A stretch of 64,000 nucleotides of DNA from Candidatus Aalborgicola lynettensis. GTDB lineage: Bacteria; Pseudomonadota; Gammaproteobacteria; Burkholderiales; Burkholderiaceae_C. Below the pieces are notes generated by a model. It saw nothing but the letters and a program-made list of their open reading frames with translations, did no database searches and had not been told where the DNA came from. The stretch is taken from the NCBI GenBank assembly GCA_016719405.1, contig JADJZE010000001.1, positions 186,001-250,000 of the forward strand, read 5' to 3'. A program made the position numbers and the translations under genes. This document shows positions 26,495 to 34,679 of this stretch, piece by piece. How positions within the stretch are numbered: the stretch's first letter is position 1; each line of letters starts with the position of its first letter.

Positions 26495-27774
26495 TGGCTG
26501 CGCCGCTTCGCCCCCCCGCGCCCCAGCCAATTGATGATTTTGAAGGCTGGTTGAGCGCTTTCACCCGGGCCAGTGTGTTGCTCGAAGTGCTGGTTTTGGT
26601 GGTGTGTCTGGGTTTGGCCTGGGGCCTGGTGGTGGTGGCGCGTCGGGGGCTGGGTGGGCGTGGCGACCGCTCGATCTGGTTTGGCCAGCGCGATGTGGAC
26701 GGGGTGTTGTTTCCGTTGCTGCTGCTGTGTCTGGGTGCGATCGCCCGCGTGGTGCTGGACAGCGTTATCCCCATTGCGGTGCTCAAGGTGGCCGTGCCGG
26801 TGCTGGTGGCCCTGGTGGTGATTCGTGTCGGTGTCAAAGTATTGCAGGCGGCCTTCGCCCAAGCCGCCTGGGCACGCCTGGTGGAGCACACCCTGTCGTG
26901 GCTGGCGTGGCTGGTCATGGTGCTGTGGGTCAGCGGTCTGTTGCCGGTGGTCCTGAACGAGCTCGATCAAATCACCTGGAAAATGGGGGCCAGCACGCTG
27001 TCCGTGCGCACGCTGCTCGAAGGTTTGCTGACGGCCAGCGCGGTGCTGATCCTCACGCTGTGGATTTCGGCGGCAATCGAGGCGCGCCTGTTGCGCTCGG
27101 CCACCGGCGGCGAGTTGTCCTTGCGCAAGGCGGTGAGTAACGCCACGCGGGCCTTACTCATGTTTGTCGGGCTCATGCTGGCCCTGTCGTCGGTGGGCAT
27201 TGACCTGACCGCCTTGTCGGTACTGGGCGGTGCGGTGGGGGTGGGTATCGGCTTTGGCCTGCAAAAACTGGCCGCCAACTACATCAGTGGTTTTGTGATT
27301 CTGGCGGAACGCTCCATGCGCATTGGCGACAACGTGAAGGTGGACGGTTTTGAGGGCGCTATTACCGCCATCAATGCGCGTTACACGGTGGTGCGTTCGC
27401 CGCAGGGGCGGGAATCCATCGTGCCCAACGAAATGCTGATTACCAGCCGGGTTGAAAACCTGTCTCTGGCGGACTCCAACTTGCACCAAACGACCGTGGT
27501 TTCGGTGGCCTACGACGCCGATGTGGATGTGGTGACCCGCGTGTTGCTGGAGGCCGCCCTGAGTGAATCACGCGTGTTGCGCCAACCCGAGCCAGCGGTG
27601 TTTTTGTCCAATTTCGGTGCCGATGGACTGGAATTCACCGTGGGTTACTGGGTGATGGATCTTGAAAATAGCCGCTTGGGTGTGCGCTCGGGCGTCAACC
27701 TGGCCATTCTGCGGGCGCTGCGTGCGCAGCAGATTGAAATTCCGTATCCGCAGCGGGTGGTGCACAGCCGGTGA
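26494..27774 (+). CDS. Small-conductance mechanosensitive channel family protein (MscS)
   Basis: The 426-residue protein has about six hydrophobic segments, the last being the pore helix and beta domain of MscS: GGAVGVGIGFGLQKLAANYI, SGFVILAERSMRIGDNVKVD and VPNEMLITSRVENLSL. MscS channels release solutes on osmotic downshock. It is longer than E. coli MscS because of an extended N-terminal membrane part. Start at 26494 overlaps the amidohydrolase stop. Confidence 0.9.
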   Translation: MAAPLRPPAPQPIDDFEGWLSAFTRASVLLEVLVLVVCLGLAWGLVVVARRGLGGRGDRSIWFGQRDVDGVLFPLLLLCLGAIARVVLDSVIPIAVLKVAVPVLVALVVIRVGVKVLQAAFAQAAWARLVEHTLSWLAWLVMVLWVSGLLPVVLNELDQITWKMGASTLSVRTLLEGLLTASAVLILTLWISAAIEARLLRSATGGELSLRKAVSNATRALLMFVGLMLALSSVGIDLTALSVLGGAVGVGIGFGLQKLAANYISGFVILAERSMRIGDNVKVDGFEGAITAINARYTVVRSPQGRESIVPNEMLITSRVENLSLADSNLHQTTVVSVAYDADVDVVTRVLLEAALSESRVLRQPEPAVFLSNFGADGLEFTVGYWVMDLENSRLGVRSGVNLAILRALRAQQIEIPYPQRVVHSR

Positions 27775-27824
27775 TGGGCAAGCCGGTGCAGGGCGGCGGA
27801 CCGCAGTGGTGCGCTGGGGCGCGT

Positions 27825-27857
27825 TATAATCCAAAAATAGCACGATCGTTCTATTTT
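27825..27857 (+). promoter_or_regulatory. Putative etfBA promoter with 24-bp palindrome A
   Basis: A perfect tataat (27825-27830) is followed by a 24-base near-perfect palindrome at 27834-27857 (centre acgatcgt, outer arms aaaatag and ctatttt; 11 of 12 pairs match). Its place just after the -10 box suits a repressor site. The layout resembles operators of TetR-type regulators. The palindrome is seen; the regulator is unknown. A -35 box is not obvious. Confidence 0.5.
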
Positions 27858-27923
27858 GTCGGCGCGGCGATATTTGCGGCAATTCACGTGTTGCCGTATC
27901 GCTGGCGCAATAGAATCGAAGGT

Positions 27924-27939
27924 TTGACGTATACGTCAA
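27924..27939. promoter_or_regulatory. 16-bp perfect palindrome B before etfB (ttgacgtatacgtcaa)
   Basis: This perfect palindrome lies about 40 bases before the etfB start. Its pattern ttgacgtNNacgtcaa resembles, as I recall, operators of LiuR (MerR family) that control branched-chain amino acid and fatty acid breakdown genes, including etf genes in proteobacteria. The match is from memory. Confidence 0.5.
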
Positions 27940-27977
27940 TTGAGACACCCAATTTGTAACACTCTGGAGCGGCAGCA

Positions 27978-28727
27978 ATGAAAGTCCTGGTACCGGTTAA
28001 ACGTGTGGTTGATTACAACGTGAAGGTTCGCGTCAAGTCGGACGGCACGGGCGTGGATATCGCCAACGTCAAGATGAGCATGAACCCTTTTGACGAAATT
28101 GCCGTCGAAGAAGCCGTGCGCCTGAAAGAAAAAGGCGTGGTGACCGAGGTCATCGTCGTCTCCGCAGGCGTGGCCCAGTGCCAGGAAACCCTGCGCACCG
28201 CCATGGCCATTGGTGCCGACCGTGGCATTTTGATTGAAACCGCCGAAGACCTGCAGCCTTTGGCTGTGGCCAAGTTGCTCAAGGCCCTGGTTGACAAAGA
28301 ACAACCTGGCTTGGTTATTCTGGGCAAGCAGGCCATTGACGACGATTGCAACCAGACCGGCCAAATGCTGGCCGCACTGACCGACATGCCCCAGGCTACT
28401 TTTGCCAGCAAGGTTGAAATGGTCGATGGCAAAGCCGTGGTGACCCGCGAAGTAGATGGTGGTGCAGAAACCCTGTCCTTGACTTTGCCTGCTGTCATTA
28501 CTACCGATTTGCGCCTGAACGAGCCACGTTATGTGACCTTGCCCAACATCATGAAGGCCAAGAAGAAGCCGCTTGAGACTGTAACGCCCGAAGCACTGGG
28601 CGTGAACGTGGCTGCACGCATCAAGACCCTGAAAGTGAGCGAGCCACCCAAGCGCAGCGCCGGTATCAAGGTGCCCGATGTCGCCACCCTGGTCGACAAG
28701 CTGAAAAACGTTGCAAAAGTAATTTGA
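27978..28727 (+). CDS. etfB: Electron transfer flavoprotein beta subunit
   Basis: The 249-residue subunit forms, with EtfA, the soluble flavoprotein that takes electrons from acyl-CoA dehydrogenases and passes them to ETF-ubiquinone oxidoreductase. Hallmarks are MKVLVPVKRVVDYNVKVRVK, SMNPFDEIAVEEAVRLKEKG, and the AMP-binding and signature region VDKEQPGLVILGKQAIDDDC with GQMLAALTDMPQATFAS. Full family length. Preceded by ctggagcgg as ribosome binding site and two palindromes; etfA follows after 53 bases. Confidence 0.96.
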   Translation: MKVLVPVKRVVDYNVKVRVKSDGTGVDIANVKMSMNPFDEIAVEEAVRLKEKGVVTEVIVVSAGVAQCQETLRTAMAIGADRGILIETAEDLQPLAVAKLLKALVDKEQPGLVILGKQAIDDDCNQTGQMLAALTDMPQATFASKVEMVDGKAVVTREVDGGAETLSLTLPAVITTDLRLNEPRYVTLPNIMKAKKKPLETVTPEALGVNVAARIKTLKVSEPPKRSAGIKVPDVATLVDKLKNVAKVI

Positions 28728-28736
28728 TGGCCTTGC

Positions 28737-28760
28737 GGGACAGGCCGTTTGCTCTGTCCC
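28737..28760 (+). other. Intercistronic hairpin between etfB and etfA
   Basis: The arms gggacag and ctgtccc (7 bp) enclose a loop of about 10 bases in the 53-base spacer. No long T-run follows, so read-through is expected; it may stabilise the upstream message. Confidence 0.35.
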
Positions 28761-28780
28761 CAACCGATTAAGGAATATCC

Positions 28781-29713
28781 ATGACCTCTCTCGTAATTGC
28801 TGAACACGACAACGCATCCATCAAGGGTGCCACCCTCAACACCGTCACTGCGGCTGCCCAATGCGGCGGTGACGTGCATGTGCTGGTTGCTGGCGCCAAT
28901 GCCGGTGCCGCTGCGGCCGCTGCCGCAAAAATTGCCGGCGTGAGCAAGGTGCTGCACGCCGACGGCGACGCTTTTGCCCACGGCTTGGCCGAAAACGTGG
29001 CTGCCCAGGTGTTGGCCGTTGCTTCCAGCTACAGCCACATTCTTTTTCCCGCCACCGCTTCCGGCAAAAACGTGGCCCCCCGCGTGGCCGCCAAGCTGGA
29101 TGTGGGGCAAATCTCCGACATCACCAAAGTGGTGAGCGCCGACACCTTCGAGCGCCCCATTTACGCCGGCAACGCCATTGCCACCGTGCAAAGCAGCGAT
29201 GCCACCAAAGTGATGACGGTGCGTACCACCGGCTTTGACCCCGTTGCCGCAACGGGCGGTAGCGCCGCGGTGGAATCTGTCGCGGCTGCAGCAGGCAACG
29301 GCCGCTCGGCCTATGTCGGATCCGAGATCGCCAAGAACGACCGCCCCGAACTGACCGCTGCCAAGATCATCGTCTCCGGTGGCCGGGCCCTGGGCTCCAG
29401 CGAGAAGTTCACCGAAGTGATGACCCCCCTGGCCGACAAGCTGGGTGCAGCCATCGGCGCCAGCCGCGCGGCCGTGGACGCGGGTTACGCCCCCAACGAC
29501 CTGCAAGTGGGTCAGACCGGAAAAATCGTGGCGCCCCAGTTGTATGTGGCCTGCGGTATCAGCGGCGCGATCCAGCATTTGGCCGGTATGAAAGACTCCA
29601 AGGTCATCGTGGCCATCAACAAGGACCCCGAGGCGCCGATTTTCAGCGTGGCCGATTTCGGCCTGGAGGCCGATTTGTTCGTGGCCGTTCCCGCCTTGGT
29701 TGCAGCGCTTTAA
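28781..29713 (+). CDS. etfA: Electron transfer flavoprotein alpha subunit
   Basis: The 310-residue subunit binds FAD with its C-terminal domain. The FAD signature is clear: IVSGGRALGSSEKF near residues 200-213, VGQTGKIVAPQLYVACGISG and LAGMKDSKVIVAINKDPEAP. The N-terminal half is Ala-rich and forms the ETF superfamily fold. It is cotranscribed with etfB and ends before a strong terminator. Confidence 0.96.
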   Translation: MTSLVIAEHDNASIKGATLNTVTAAAQCGGDVHVLVAGANAGAAAAAAAKIAGVSKVLHADGDAFAHGLAENVAAQVLAVASSYSHILFPATASGKNVAPRVAAKLDVGQISDITKVVSADTFERPIYAGNAIATVQSSDATKVMTVRTTGFDPVAATGGSAAVESVAAAAGNGRSAYVGSEIAKNDRPELTAAKIIVSGGRALGSSEKFTEVMTPLADKLGAAIGASRAAVDAGYAPNDLQVGQTGKIVAPQLYVACGISGAIQHLAGMKDSKVIVAINKDPEAPIFSVADFGLEADLFVAVPALVAAL

Positions 29714-29725
29714 GTAGCGCTACCC

Positions 29726-29757
29726 AAAAGGGCATCGTGCGCGATGCCCTTTTTTTT
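29726..29757 (+). terminator. Rho-independent terminator after etfA
   Basis: The stem gggcatcg/cgatgccc (8 bp, extended by aaaa/tttt) with loop tgcg is followed by a run of eight or more T. It separates etfBA from the acyl-CoA dehydrogenase gene. Confidence 0.85.
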
Positions 29758-29804
29758 GCTTGTATGCACCGTTTTCTACGTTTTTCCATTTATCGGAGCC
29801 TCCC

Positions 29805-31595
29805 ATGAGTTACGTCGCCCCTGTCAAAGACATGTTGTTCAACATCCAGCACCTGGCCAACATCGAACAAATTGCCCAGATCCCCGGTTTTGAAGACGCC
29901 GGTTTTGACACGGCGCAGGCGGTGCTGGAAGAGGCCGCCAAGTTCAACGAAGGTGTACTCGCCCCCCTGAACTGGGAGGGTGACAAAAATCCGTCCAGCT
30001 GGAAAGACGGTGTGGTGACCGCCACCCCGGGCTTCAAGGAAGCGTTCCACCAGTTTCGTGAAGCCGGCTGGCAAGGCCTGCAGCACCCGGTGGCCTTTGA
30101 TGGCCAGGGCCTGCCCAAGACCATTGGCGCAGCGGTCGGGGAGATGCAAAACTGTGCGAACCTGAGTTTTGCCCTGTGCCCGCTGCTCAGCGACGGTGCG
30201 ATTGAAGCCCTGCTCACCGCCGGCTCCGATGAACTCAAGGCCACCTATCTGGCGAAGCTGATTAGCGGCCAGTGGACCGGCACCATGAACCTGACCGAAC
30301 CCCAGGCCGGTTCCGACTTGGCTTTGGTACGTTCGCGCGCGGAACCCCAGCCAGACGGCACCTACAAGGTGTTTGGTACCAAGATTTTTATCACCTGGGG
30401 TGAGCACGACATGGCGGAAAACATTATCCACCTGGTGCTGGCCCGCGTGCAGGGCGCGCCCGAAGGCGTGAAAGGCATTAGCCTGTTTGTGGTGCCCAAA
30501 TTCATGGTCAACAAAGATGGCTCGCTCGGCGCACGCAACGACGTGCACTGCGTCTCCATCGAACACAAGATGGGCATCAAAGCCAGCCCTACGGCCGTGC
30601 TGCAGTACGGCGACCATGGCGGTGCCATTGGTTATTTGGTGGGCCAGGAAAACCGTGGCCTGGAGTACATGTTCATCATGATGAACGCCGCCCGTTACGG
30701 CGTGGGTGTGCAGGGCATCGCCATTGCCGAACGCGCCTACCAACAGGCGGTGAATTTTTCGCGCGACCGCGTCCAAAGCCGCCCGGTCGATGGCTCCATG
30801 GCCACCAGCGCGCCCATCATTCACCACCCCGATGTGCGCCGCATGCTGATGACCATGCGTGCCTACATTGAGGGTTGCCGTGCCATGGCCAGTGTGGCTG
30901 CTTCTGCGTACGACGCGGCACACCACCACCCCGATGCCGATGTGCGCAAGGTCAACCAGACCTTCTACGAATTCATGGTGCCGCTGGTCAAAGGCTACAG
31001 CACCGAGATGAGTCTGGAAGTAACTTCGCTGGGCGTGCAGGTGCACGGGGGTATGGGCTTTATCGAAGAAACCGGCGCCGCCCAGCACTACCGTGACGCC
31101 AAGATTTTGACGATTTACGAGGGCACCACCGCCATTCAGGCCAATGACCTGATTGGCCGCAAAACGGCCCGTGACGGTGGGCAAACTGCCAAAGGCATCG
31201 CTGCGCAGATCGAAACGACCGAAGCAGAATTGCTGAAAAATGGCAGCCCCGACGCATTGGCTGTGGCCAAGCGCCTGAAAGCGGCCCGCCTGGCATTCAT
31301 CGACGTGGTGGAATACGTGGCTGGTAATACCAAGGCCAGCCCCAACGCGGTGTTTGCAGGCAGCGTGCCTTACCTGATGCTGGCCGGTAACCTGATGGCC
31401 GGTTGGCAGTTGGCGCGCTCGCTGCTGGTGGCGCAAACCCAACTGGCAGCCGGAACCGATGCCGTGTTCATGCAATCCAAGATCACGACCGCGCGTTTTT
31501 ATGCCGATCACATGTTGACCAAGGCACCCGGCATGCGCGACAGCATTGTCGAAGGTGCCGAATGTGTCACCGCCTTGCCGTTGGACGCTTTCTAA
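29805..31595 (+). CDS. Acyl-CoA dehydrogenase with C-terminal extension domain
   Basis: The 596-residue FAD enzyme introduces the alpha-beta double bond in acyl-CoA and donates electrons to ETF. Family features are the FAD/substrate region WTGTMNLTEPQAGSDLALVR, MGIKASPTAVLQYGD, and the likely catalytic Glu in LTIYEGTTAIQANDLIGRK (about residue 438). A C-terminal extra domain beyond the dehydrogenase core, with DAVFMQSKITTARFYADHML, puts it in the 590-600-residue group of long- or medium-chain enzymes. The frame opens at a TTG, but the ATG at 29805 with cggagcc upstream is preferred. Next to etfBA, its electron acceptor. Confidence 0.93.
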   Translation: MSYVAPVKDMLFNIQHLANIEQIAQIPGFEDAGFDTAQAVLEEAAKFNEGVLAPLNWEGDKNPSSWKDGVVTATPGFKEAFHQFREAGWQGLQHPVAFDGQGLPKTIGAAVGEMQNCANLSFALCPLLSDGAIEALLTAGSDELKATYLAKLISGQWTGTMNLTEPQAGSDLALVRSRAEPQPDGTYKVFGTKIFITWGEHDMAENIIHLVLARVQGAPEGVKGISLFVVPKFMVNKDGSLGARNDVHCVSIEHKMGIKASPTAVLQYGDHGGAIGYLVGQENRGLEYMFIMMNAARYGVGVQGIAIAERAYQQAVNFSRDRVQSRPVDGSMATSAPIIHHPDVRRMLMTMRAYIEGCRAMASVAASAYDAAHHHPDADVRKVNQTFYEFMVPLVKGYSTEMSLEVTSLGVQVHGGMGFIEETGAAQHYRDAKILTIYEGTTAIQANDLIGRKTARDGGQTAKGIAAQIETTEAELLKNGSPDALAVAKRLKAARLAFIDVVEYVAGNTKASPNAVFAGSVPYLMLAGNLMAGWQLARSLLVAQTQLAAGTDAVFMQSKITTARFYADHMLTKAPGMRDSIVEGAECVTALPLDAF

Positions 31596-31629
31596 GACCC
31601 CAAGGGGCGACCCTGCTGTGGTCGCCTCT

Positions 31630-31684
31630 GCTATGAAATTCGTAGCTGCTTGCGCACACTGGACGTGCGGAGAAGCCTGTTTTG
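31630..31684 (+). repeat. Dispersed short repeat, intergenic reference copy
   Basis: Reads gctatgaaattcgtagctgc then ttgcgcacactggacg and ends agaagcctgttttg. It lies between the acyl-CoA dehydrogenase and nitronate monooxygenase genes. It is the least altered copy in the window and the basis for spotting the others. Confidence 0.7.
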
Positions 31685-31706
31685 CTCACCAATGTGAGGA
31701 TATGCC

Positions 31707-32666
31707 ATGGCCCGACTCCCGTCCCCCCTGGACCGCTTGCCGTTTCCGGCAATCGGTTCTCCGCTGTTTATCATCAGCAACCCCAAACTGGTAATTGCCC
31801 AGTGCACGGCCGGCGTGGTGGGCTCCATGCCCGCGCTCAACGCCCGGCCTGCCGAGCAGTTGGAGGAGTGGCTAATTGAAATCACCGAGGCACTGGCTGC
31901 CTACAACGCAGCCCACCCGGACGCGCCCGCTGCGCCGTTTGCCATCAACCAGATCGTCCACAAGAGCAACGACCGGTTGGAGCACGACATGGCTCTGTGC
32001 GTTAAGTACAAGGTGCCCATCATCATTACCAGCCTGGGCGCGCGCGAGGAAATCAATGCTGCAGCGCACAGCTACGGCGGCGTGGTGCTGCACGACGTGA
32101 TTAACAACCACCATGCCCACAAAGCCATTGACAAGGGTGCCGATGGCCTGATTGCGGTGGCGGCGGGGGCGGGTGGTCATGCGGGCACCAAGAGCCCGTT
32201 TGCCTTGGTGCAGGAAATTCGCCAGTGGTTTGATGGCCCCTTGGCCCTGTCGGGCTCCATTGCTACCGGCGACGCCGTTCTGGCGGCCCAGGCCATGGGC
32301 GCGGACTTTGCGTACATCGGCTCGGCGTTCATCGCGACCGAGGAGGCCCGTGCAACCGATGCCTACAAGCAGGCCATCGTGGACGGTGATTCGGACCATA
32401 TCGTCTACAGCAACCTGTTTACCGGCGTGCATGGCAACTACCTGGCGCCCAGCATCCGTGCGGCGGGGCTGGACCCGGCCAACCTGCCGCAGAGCGACCC
32501 CAGCAAAATGAACTTTGGTGGTGGAACGGCTGCCAAGGCCTGGAAGGAGATTTGGGGTTGCGGGCAGGGGATTGGCGCGGTGACCCAGGTGCAGACCACT
32601 GCCCGCTACGTGGCGCAGCTCAAACGCGAGTACACACAGGCCAAGCAACGTGTGCTGGGGGCTTAA
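31707..32666 (+). CDS. Nitronate monooxygenase (2-nitropropane dioxygenase family)
   Basis: The 319-residue FMN-dependent TIM-barrel enzyme is predicted to oxidise alkyl nitronates. Motifs are FPAIGSPLFIISNPKLVIAQ, the phosphate/FMN and catalytic His region VAAGAGGHAGTKSPFALV (His about 158), and LSGSIATGDAVLAAQAMGAD with FAYIGSAF. Its last four bases overlap the end of the convergent diguanylate cyclase gene. Similar genes are often near acyl-CoA dehydrogenases in this family of bacteria; the physiological substrate is uncertain. Confidence 0.9.
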   Translation: MARLPSPLDRLPFPAIGSPLFIISNPKLVIAQCTAGVVGSMPALNARPAEQLEEWLIEITEALAAYNAAHPDAPAAPFAINQIVHKSNDRLEHDMALCVKYKVPIIITSLGAREEINAAAHSYGGVVLHDVINNHHAHKAIDKGADGLIAVAAGAGGHAGTKSPFALVQEIRQWFDGPLALSGSIATGDAVLAAQAMGADFAYIGSAFIATEEARATDAYKQAIVDGDSDHIVYSNLFTGVHGNYLAPSIRAAGLDPANLPQSDPSKMNFGGGTAAKAWKEIWGCGQGIGAVTQVQTTARYVAQLKREYTQAKQRVLGA

Positions 32667-34573
32667 GCCTTTGCTGCGTGAGGCGAAGTACAGTAACGGT
32701 TGCGACCTTGGTGCTTGGCCTCGTACAGGGCTTGATCGGCTGCGCTGATTAGCGCGTTGTAGTCCGAACCACGTGGCGGCACCATGCTGCATACGCCGAT
32801 GCTAATGGTCACCGGAATGGTCTTGCCTTCAAACACAAACTCCAGGGCTGCGACGGCCTTGCAAATGCGGTCGGCAATGAATGCGCTTCCAGGCAAGTCG
32901 GTGTGCGGCAATACGGCTACGAATTCTTCACCCCCGTATCGGTAGCACTTGTCCGCAGGGCGACGAATGGCATCTTGAATGGTGTTGGCCACTAACTTGA
33001 GACAGGCATCTCCGCCCAGGTGGCCGTGGTTGTCGTTGAATTGTTTGAAGTGGTCGATGTCGAGCATCAGCAGTCCGATGGGACTTCCAATGCGCATGGA
33101 ACGTTGCCATTCGGTGCCAAACTGTTCATCAAAATAGGCGCGGTTGTTGATGCCGGTGAGTCCGTCAACATGGTTCAGTTCCATGAGTTTGCTGTTCGCG
33201 TCTGACAGGCCCATCAGCGCCTCATCGAGTTCACGGGTCCTTTCCTGCACGCGACGCTCTAACGTTTCAGTTGTCTCTCGCTGCATGCGTTCGTTGTCTT
33301 CCTTGAGAATGCGCATGCGGTGGGCCAGAGCGAACGACAGCAGAATTACCTCAAACGCAGAGCCAATTTGCATGCCGTATTCGGTGACAAAGGTGGTTGG
33401 AAGAACGGCAAATGTCTTGAGGGCATACACCACAATGCCCACCAGCAAACCGGTCCAGGCGACCATGAAGTAGCGGGCTTGGCGAACACCCAGCCGAATC
33501 GACCAAATACCGACGCTGACAATCATTACCGCAATGAGAATGGTTGCAACTGCCCCTACCTTGATGGACAGGTTGTAGCTGCCAAACAAGGAACTCAATA
33601 TGATGCCGATGGTCAGTATTGCGCAGGCCTTGAAGAGGTGGTTGACGCGGGGAAGGTTCTGGGGCACTTGCAGAAAACCACGCGAAAACAGCAACACCCC
33701 CAGATTGGCAAATCCGATCGAAAACGGAATGGCCTTGTTGGCCCATGCAGGGTATTCGGGCAAGATGTACTCGAATGCCAGCCCGTTGATAGACATCTGA
33801 AACATGATCCAGCCAGCGATGTACCACACGTAATAGAGGTAGTTGATGTCGCGGATGGATACAAAGATCAACAGGTTGTAGAGCAACATGGCGAGCAACA
33901 CGCCATAGAACACCCCCAACACTGCTTGTTCTTCGTGGTCCTGTGCCAACAAGGCATCGGGACTGCGCAGTACCAAGGGAAGTTGCAAGGAACCATCGGT
34001 TAAAACACGCACGAATACCCGCACACTTTGGCCGGTGGCTACTGGTACCCTGAATATCACGTTGCGGTGTTTGATCGCACGCTTGGCGAATGGCCATTTG
34101 TCGCCGCCACGGTAGGTGACCGCATTGCCGTCGGCATCCACCAGATAAACGGTGATGCGATCCAGGGGCGGGTACTGGACTTCGAGTAACCAGTTGTCGA
34201 TCGGGGAGTCCTTGTTGGTCAATTCAAAGCGGAACCAATAGGCGGAGTTTGTAAAACTGAAGTTGGCGACGTCCTTGGTGCCTGGCACGAAGGTTAGACC
34301 TCCCTCCCCAGTCATAACGTCTTGCAGGTTCATGCGCCCGTCTTTGTCCTCCAGATAGGACAGACGGGTTAACGGGTAGACCTCGGTGCCGTCAACAAGG
34401 GTAATCGTTTCGGCAGCACCTGCAGGATTGACGGAAAGCAGCACCATCCACAGCAGCACCGTTATGCACTTAGACAGGCGTGCCATCCACTGTGTCACAA
34501 AACTGGCCGTGACTTCGGGCATTGATTGCACAGAATCATGAGTTTCCCCGCTTTGCGAATTGAAGCCGCTCAT
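32663..34573 (-). CDS. Diguanylate cyclase with 7TM-DISM sensor (first of two paralogues)
   Basis: The product of about 636 residues has a signal peptide, a periplasmic 7TMR-DISMED2-like beta domain (SFTNSAYWFRFELTNKDS), seven membrane helices (VFYGVLLAMLLYNLLIFVSI through FEVILLSFALAHRM), a coiled coil (LERRVQERTRELDEALMGLS) and a GGDEF domain. The active site is GGEEF near residues 547-551, and RPAD five residues upstream matches the RxxD inhibitory site, so it should make cyclic-di-GMP under product feedback. The start is uncertain: 34573 (MSGFNS), 34522 or 34486 are possible. The ligand of the sensor domain is unknown; carbohydrates are often proposed for DISMED2. Confidence 0.9.
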   Translation of the reverse strand: MSGFNSQSGETHDSVQSMPEVTASFVTQWMARLSKCITVLLWMVLLSVNPAGAAETITLVDGTEVYPLTRLSYLEDKDGRMNLQDVMTGEGGLTFVPGTKDVANFSFTNSAYWFRFELTNKDSPIDNWLLEVQYPPLDRITVYLVDADGNAVTYRGGDKWPFAKRAIKHRNVIFRVPVATGQSVRVFVRVLTDGSLQLPLVLRSPDALLAQDHEEQAVLGVFYGVLLAMLLYNLLIFVSIRDINYLYYVWYIAGWIMFQMSINGLAFEYILPEYPAWANKAIPFSIGFANLGVLLFSRGFLQVPQNLPRVNHLFKACAILTIGIILSSLFGSYNLSIKVGAVATILIAVMIVSVGIWSIRLGVRQARYFMVAWTGLLVGIVVYALKTFAVLPTTFVTEYGMQIGSAFEVILLSFALAHRMRILKEDNERMQRETTETLERRVQERTRELDEALMGLSDANSKLMELNHVDGLTGINNRAYFDEQFGTEWQRSMRIGSPIGLLMLDIDHFKQFNDNHGHLGGDACLKLVANTIQDAIRRPADKCYRYGGEEFVAVLPHTDLPGSAFIADRICKAVAALEFVFEGKTIPVTISIGVCSMVPPRGSDYNALISAADQALYEAKHQGRNRYCTSPHAAKA

Positions 34574-34679
34574 TGTTGGTGCAGATTGCCTTCTGGTCAA
34601 AAAATCGAGCTTAGGCTAACACAGTTACGGGGCACCGTCTGTGGGTGTTTAGCCGGGGTAACCCGGTGCCGCGACATAC

